From Saprospirales bacterium (GTDB lineage Bacteria > Bacteroidota > Bacteroidia > Chitinophagales > Saprospiraceae), in contig JAHEAS010000107.1 in the NCBI GenBank assembly GCA_024642645.1, forward strand, positions 1 through 8,782: a stretch of 8,782 bases of DNA. Direction: 5' to 3'. Each line of letters begins with the position of its first letter. Within the stretch, counting starts at the first letter, position 1. The notes below the pieces were generated by a model. It saw nothing but the letters and a program-made list of their open reading frames with translations. It was not told where the DNA came from and searched no databases. Position numbers and translations under genes: made by a program. Positions 6,020-8,782 of the stretch are shown here, one piece after another.

Positions 6020-6844
6020 TTAGACTGCTTCCTCTTCCACCATCATGGAGTTGTAAAATTCCATGTAAACTGGAAGCATTTCCTCTTCGCTTTGAAAGTC
6101 AAGTGCTGGTTTGCCAGACTCGATGATGAGTTTGTCAACTTCGTCCGGCAAGTTTTCGCTGCCCCGAATAATGGCATCCGAGTACATGATGGCACCTTTG
6201 TGCAGGAACACGCCATCTCCATTGAGATAGGCGTCGAGATTGTTGCGGTTGAGGTTGTTAATGCTGGCTTTCTCAATGAAGGCATCGGAGAAAAAGCCGT
6301 CCATTTCAGTATCGTATGCTGAGTAGATAATCTTTGAATTTTGGAACAAAGGCTCCGTTTTGTAAGCCTCCCTGATGTACATTGGGATAAGGCTCGTCAT
6401 CCAGCCGTGGCAATGGATAATGTCGGGTGGCCAGCCAAATTTGCGAACTGTTTCTATCACGCCTTTGCAGAAGAAAATCATCCGGTCAGGATTGTCCTCA
6501 TAGGGATTACCTGCATCATCTGCAAAGCCAGACTTGCGCTTGAAGAAATCGTCGTTGTCAAGGAAGTAAACCTGAAGCCTAGCGCCGGGGAGCGAGGCCA
6601 CCTTGATGATCAGTGGATAGTCGTCATCGTCAACGATAATGTTCATTCCTGAAAGCCGCACAACTTCGTGCAACCTGTGTCTGCGTTCGTTGATTGTACC
6701 GTAGCGGGGCATAAGCACCCGTATTTCCATACCATTTGATTGAGCGTATTCTGGTAGCTTTTTTACAATTTCAGATACCTCTGTGATGGCCGTATATGGG
6801 TCCAACTCCTGTGTAACAAACAAAAGCTTCTTTTTCTCTACCAT
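6020..6844 (-). CDS. GT5-type glycogen/starch synthase-like protein, N-terminal lobe only
   Basis: The 274-residue protein aligns with the N-terminal starch synthase domain (GT5) of GlgA. It has MVEKKKLLFVTQELDPYT at the first strand, FFCKGVIETVRKFGWPPDIIH leading to HCHGWMTSLIPMYI (144-157, in place of GlgA's HxHDWH), and FLHKGAIMYSDAIIRGSENL (213-232) near the end of the lobe. Canonical GlgA is about 475 residues and continues into a second Rossmann lobe that binds ADP-glucose. That lobe is absent: the protein ends normally with an acidic tail (MMVEEEAV). The KxGGL motif near residue 15 that contacts ADP-glucose is also missing, replaced by PYTAITEVSE. It is therefore unlikely to be a working glycogen synthase, although databases may label it so. 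I recall short homologues like this beside panC and DUF4270 in Bacteroidota, suggesting a conserved form rather than a broken gene. Function unknown. Confidence 0.82.
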   Translation of the reverse strand: MVEKKKLLFVTQELDPYTAITEVSEIVKKLPEYAQSNGMEIRVLMPRYGTINERRHRLHEVVRLSGMNIIVDDDDYPLIIKVASLPGARLQVYFLDNDDFFKRKSGFADDAGNPYEDNPDRMIFFCKGVIETVRKFGWPPDIIHCHGWMTSLIPMYIREAYKTEPLFQNSKIIYSAYDTEMDGFFSDAFIEKASINNLNRNNLDAYLNGDGVFLHKGAIMYSDAIIRGSENLPDEVDKLIIESGKPALDFQSEEEMLPVYMEFYNSMMVEEEAV

Positions 6845-6893
6845 GTTGTTTTGAGTTTTTTAATAAAAAAATGTTTCTCAATGAACTTAGCTG

Positions 6894-6901
6894 CAAAGAT
6901 A
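6894..6901 (-). promoter_or_regulatory. Promoter -7 element for the GT5-like gene and DUF4270
   Basis: The minus strand reads TATCTTTG, a perfect match to the Bacteroidota -7 consensus TAnnTTTG. It lies 49 bp upstream of the GT5-like ATG, giving a leader of about 40 nt. No clear TTTG -33 element is found at the usual distance, so activity may depend on the -7 box alone or on an activator. Confidence 0.55.
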
Positions 6902-6961
6902 CTAAAAAAAATACCGGACTTATGCACCTTTTAGCCACATAAAAATTTTCACAAGGGTTAA

Positions 6962-6993
6962 AAACACCGTAGTTGTTTCGCTACATGGTGTTT
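6962..6993. other. Bulged hairpin between divergent promoters
   Basis: AAACACC (6962-6968) pairs with GGTGTTT (6987-6993), and GTAG (6969-6972) pairs with CTAC (6981-6984). A 2-nt bulge (AT, 6985-6986) separates the stems, and the loop is 8 nt. On the minus strand the stem runs into a short T-run, so it could stop antisense transcription coming from panC. It lies upstream of both predicted promoters. Confidence 0.5.
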
Positions 6994-7066
6994 AAATGAC
7001 ACAGGTCAAACTGCCACCGCCATAGTCGTCTTTAGTTGGATTTGCATCCGATTGCCATCATTTAAT

Positions 7067-7100
7067 ATTGAGCCCAACTCTTTAAAAACGGCTACTTTTG
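7067..7100 (+). promoter_or_regulatory. Promoter for panC
   Basis: TACTTTTG (7093-7100) is a perfect match to TAnnTTTG. ATTG (7067-7070), 22 bp upstream, can serve as a partial -33 element (consensus TTTG). The predicted start near 7107 gives a leader of about 70 nt before the panC ATG. Confidence 0.6.
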
Positions 7101-7176
7101 CCGAATCATAAATTGAAAAAGCAAAACGAAATCAACATAGGTGTAGGTGATTCGGTTTCGTAACCAACTGACAACC

Positions 7177-8028
7177 ATGTATTTATTCAAAACAACAACC
7201 GACTTAAGCCGTCATCTCGAAAAGGTTAGAAGGGCTGGCAAAACCATCGGCTTCGTGCCGACGATGGGGGCGCTACACGAAGGGCACGCCTCGTTGTTAC
7301 GGCAATCGGCGGAGGAAACGAATTGTACAGTGTGCAGCATTTTTGTCAACCCTACCCAATTCAACGAGACCACTGACCTCGTCAAGTACCCCAGAACCCC
7401 TGAAAAGGACATAGCCCTATTGCTTGACACTGGCTGTTCCGTGCTTTTCATGCCCGATGTGGTGGAAGTGTACCCTAGTGGCCAACAGTCTTCTCTGCAC
7501 CTCGATTTTGGCTACCTCGACCAACCAATGGAAGGGGCGTATCGACCCGGTCATTTTGTTGGGGTGGCGCAGGTAGTTAAGCGCCTACTTGACATCGTGC
7601 AGCCTGACGAGCTTTTTATGGGGCAAAAGGATTTTCAGCAGTTTGCTATTGTGCGGCATATGTTGACGGAAATGGCACTTCCTGTGAATTTAAAAATGTG
7701 CTTCACCGTACGGGAAACAGATGGCCTTGCCATGAGCAGTCGCAACATGCACCTGACGCCAGCGCAGCGGGCTCTCGGGCCACTTATTTACCAAGTGCTC
7801 AGTCAGGCAAAGGCCAATATGCATGACCAACTGCCGGCTGCACTCAAATTAACCGCGATGAAGTTGCTCTCCGTGCCGGGCATGGAGCCTGAATATTTTG
7901 AAATCGTGGATGGCAGGACGTTGCAGCCCATCACCATTTTTGAAGGCCATGATATGGTGGTAGCTTGCACCGCAGTGCGGGTAGGCGACGTCCGGCTGAT
8001 TGACAATTTGATTATGAAAATGTCTTGA
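7177..8028 (+). CDS. panC: Pantothenate synthetase (pantoate-beta-alanine ligase)
   Basis: PanC joins pantoate to beta-alanine using ATP to make pantothenate, the precursor of coenzyme A, in the cytoplasm. The 283-residue length is typical. It has FVPTMGALHEGHASL (26-40) with the nucleotidyl-transferase HxGH residues His34 and His37, SIFVNPTQF (54-62), MEGAYRPGHFVGVAQVV (118-134), GQKDFQQ (149-155) and the MSSRN loop (186-190). The conserved VRLIDN appears near the end. An in-frame GTG at 7147 would add ten residues. The ATG at 7177 is preferred because it places the first beta-strand and TMG motif at the usual distance. All active-site motifs are intact. A perfect Bacteroidota promoter element lies upstream. 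panD, often next to panC in this phylum, is not the next gene: a CvfB-like gene follows after 70 bp. Confidence 0.97.
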   Translation: MYLFKTTTDLSRHLEKVRRAGKTIGFVPTMGALHEGHASLLRQSAEETNCTVCSIFVNPTQFNETTDLVKYPRTPEKDIALLLDTGCSVLFMPDVVEVYPSGQQSSLHLDFGYLDQPMEGAYRPGHFVGVAQVVKRLLDIVQPDELFMGQKDFQQFAIVRHMLTEMALPVNLKMCFTVRETDGLAMSSRNMHLTPAQRALGPLIYQVLSQAKANMHDQLPAALKLTAMKLLSVPGMEPEYFEIVDGRTLQPITIFEGHDMVVACTAVRVGDVRLIDNLIMKMS

Positions 8029-8060
8029 ATTAGGAATTTTTGGAAAGAAATTATAAAAAT

Positions 8061-8079
8061 TTAACCCCATTGGGGCTAA
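8061..8079. other. Short inverted repeat between panC and the CvfB-like gene
   Basis: TTAACCCCATTGGGGCTAA forms a 4-bp CCCC/GGGG core around ATT, with TTA/TAA pairing outside one mismatch. No T-run follows on the plus strand, so it does not look like a terminator for panC. It lies 19 bp before the CvfB-like start and could affect its translation. Confidence 0.4.
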
Positions 8080-8098
8080 CAAAATCTACAATTCATCC

Positions 8099-8782
8099 AT
8101 GATAACGCTGGGCAAATACAATCGCCTTCGGGCGGTCCGACAAACAGATAATGGCGTCTATCTCACCGATAGGGAAGGTACCCGAGAAGTGCTTTTGCCA
8201 AACAAGTTCATCCCAGAGGATGGGCTGGAAGAAGGGCAGTACCTCCGGGTATTCATCTTCAAAGACAGTGAAGACCGCATCACCGCTACGACCGCCGAGC
8301 CTAAAATCATGCTCAACGAGTTTGCCTGCCTGCAAGTGCGGGAGGTGAACAACATCGGCGCCTTCCTCGATTGGGGGTTGGAAAAAGACCTGATGGTGCC
8401 CTTCAAGGAACAGCCGGGCCGCATGATGATGGGCGGTTGGTACATGGTTTACCTCTTTTTGGATGAAAAAACGGAGCGGCTTGTGGCCAGCGGACGTTAC
8501 CAGAAATTTTTGCAGAAAGAGGACATTGACCTCAAAAAAGGCCAAGCAGTGGATGTGATAATCGACGACCGCACAGACCTAGGCACCAACGTTATCATTA
8601 ACCACCGCTACCGAGGGTTGGTGTACGGGAACGAGCTTTTCCAGCAGGTGCAGCGGGGTGACGAGCGCAAGGGCTTCGTCAAGCTCATCCGCCCCGACGG
8701 TAAAATTGATGTGACACTGCAGCGTCCAGGCTACGGCAAGGTGGAAACCAACTCGGAAAAGCTCCTCGCAAAATTGGAGATG
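8099..8782 (+). CDS. cvfB: CvfB-like S1-domain RNA-binding protein, 5' part
   Basis: The first 228 codons are present, and the gene runs off the right edge. The protein resembles the CvfB/YitL family, whose members have three S1-like RNA-binding folds and a C-terminal winged helix. Here an N-terminal fold spans about 1-66 (MITLGKYNRLRAVRQ, then GVYLTDREGTREVLLPNKF). A second, most typical S1 unit spans about 73-135 (VREVNNIGAFLDWGLEKDLMVPFKEQ at 80-105, with the GAFLDWG turn). A third spans about 147-208 (NHRYRGLVYGNELF). The winged helix would begin after about 215 and is mostly outside. In Gram-positives CvfB affects virulence-factor expression. The role in Bacteroidota is not known to me. 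The ATG at 8099 is the first that gives the family N-terminus. It is 70 bp after panC and probably co-transcribed, since no terminator intervenes. Confidence 0.88.
   Translation, partial: MITLGKYNRLRAVRQTDNGVYLTDREGTREVLLPNKFIPEDGLEEGQYLRVFIFKDSEDRITATTAEPKIMLNEFACLQVREVNNIGAFLDWGLEKDLMVPFKEQPGRMMMGGWYMVYLFLDEKTERLVASGRYQKFLQKEDIDLKKGQAVDVIIDDRTDLGTNVIINHRYRGLVYGNELFQQVQRGDERKGFVKLIRPDGKIDVTLQRPGYGKVETNSEKLLAKLEM

Larger units (their letters stand above)
6845..7176. other. Divergent promoter region between the GT5-like gene and panC
   Basis: This 332-bp gap contains no credible gene. It holds one perfect TAnnTTTG element for each direction (6894-6901 minus, 7093-7100 plus), leaving about 190 bp between them. 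That central part is AT-rich and carries a bulged hairpin at 6962-6993. The longest in-frame leftovers are a few codons. Confidence 0.7.

Noticed and set aside
7147..7176. GTG start adding ten residues to PanC
   Set aside because: The added residues are not family-like, and the ATG at 7177 places the TMG and HxGH motifs at the usual positions.
8061..8079. Intrinsic terminator after panC
   Set aside because: The stem core is only 4 bp with a mismatch outside it, and no T-run follows on the plus strand.
8093..8545. 150-codon open frame antisense to the CvfB-like gene
   Set aside because: It is a shadow of a well-supported S1-domain gene and shows no recognisable domain or start context.

Overview
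The window looks like a chromosomal housekeeping and accessory stretch from a member of the Bacteroidota, probably a Cytophagia- or Saprospiria-like lineage. The evidence is two Bacteroidota-restricted families (DUF4290 and DUF4270), near-absence of Shine-Dalgarno sequences before the starts, and several promoter cores matching the Bacteroidota -7 consensus TAnnTTTG. No rRNA, tRNA, CRISPR array, insertion sequence or phage gene is visible.

Left part (1-1562, all minus strand): a likely operon reading aquaglyceroporin (719-1510), tsaE (255-722) and the N-terminal part of an alanine dehydrogenase (1-201, running off the window). The aquaporin stop and tsaE start share four bases (ATGA).

Middle (1608-4365, minus strand): glmS (glucosamine-6-phosphate synthase, 2456-4294) followed by a DUF4290 protein with an internal repeat and an RG-rich tail (1670-2374). 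The unit starts at a candidate promoter near 4334-4365 and ends in a strong intrinsic terminator (1608-1646). A cluster of 7-bp repeats in both orientations sits between the two genes.

Right-middle (4512-6901, minus strand): a GT5-type 'glycogen/starch synthase' half-protein (6020-6844) followed by a DUF4270 outer lipoprotein (4512-5852). A perfect TATCTTTG promoter element lies ahead of the first. The GT5 protein has only the N-terminal lobe and lacks the family's KxGG substrate-binding motif.

Right (7093-8782, plus strand): panC (pantothenate synthetase, 7177-8028) under a perfect TACTTTTG element, then the 5' part of a CvfB-like S1-domain RNA-binding protein (8099 to the window end). The panC and GT5 promoters diverge across about 190 bp that contains a bulged hairpin.

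The pieces serve cell-envelope precursor supply (glmS), cofactor synthesis (panC for CoA), tRNA modification (tsaE) and RNA binding (cvfB, perhaps DUF4290). The least explained part is the arrangement panC / GT5 half-enzyme / DUF4270 lipoprotein / glmS, which I recall as recurring in Bacteroidota. It is the best candidate here for an undescribed functional unit. Most of the window is otherwise ordinary.
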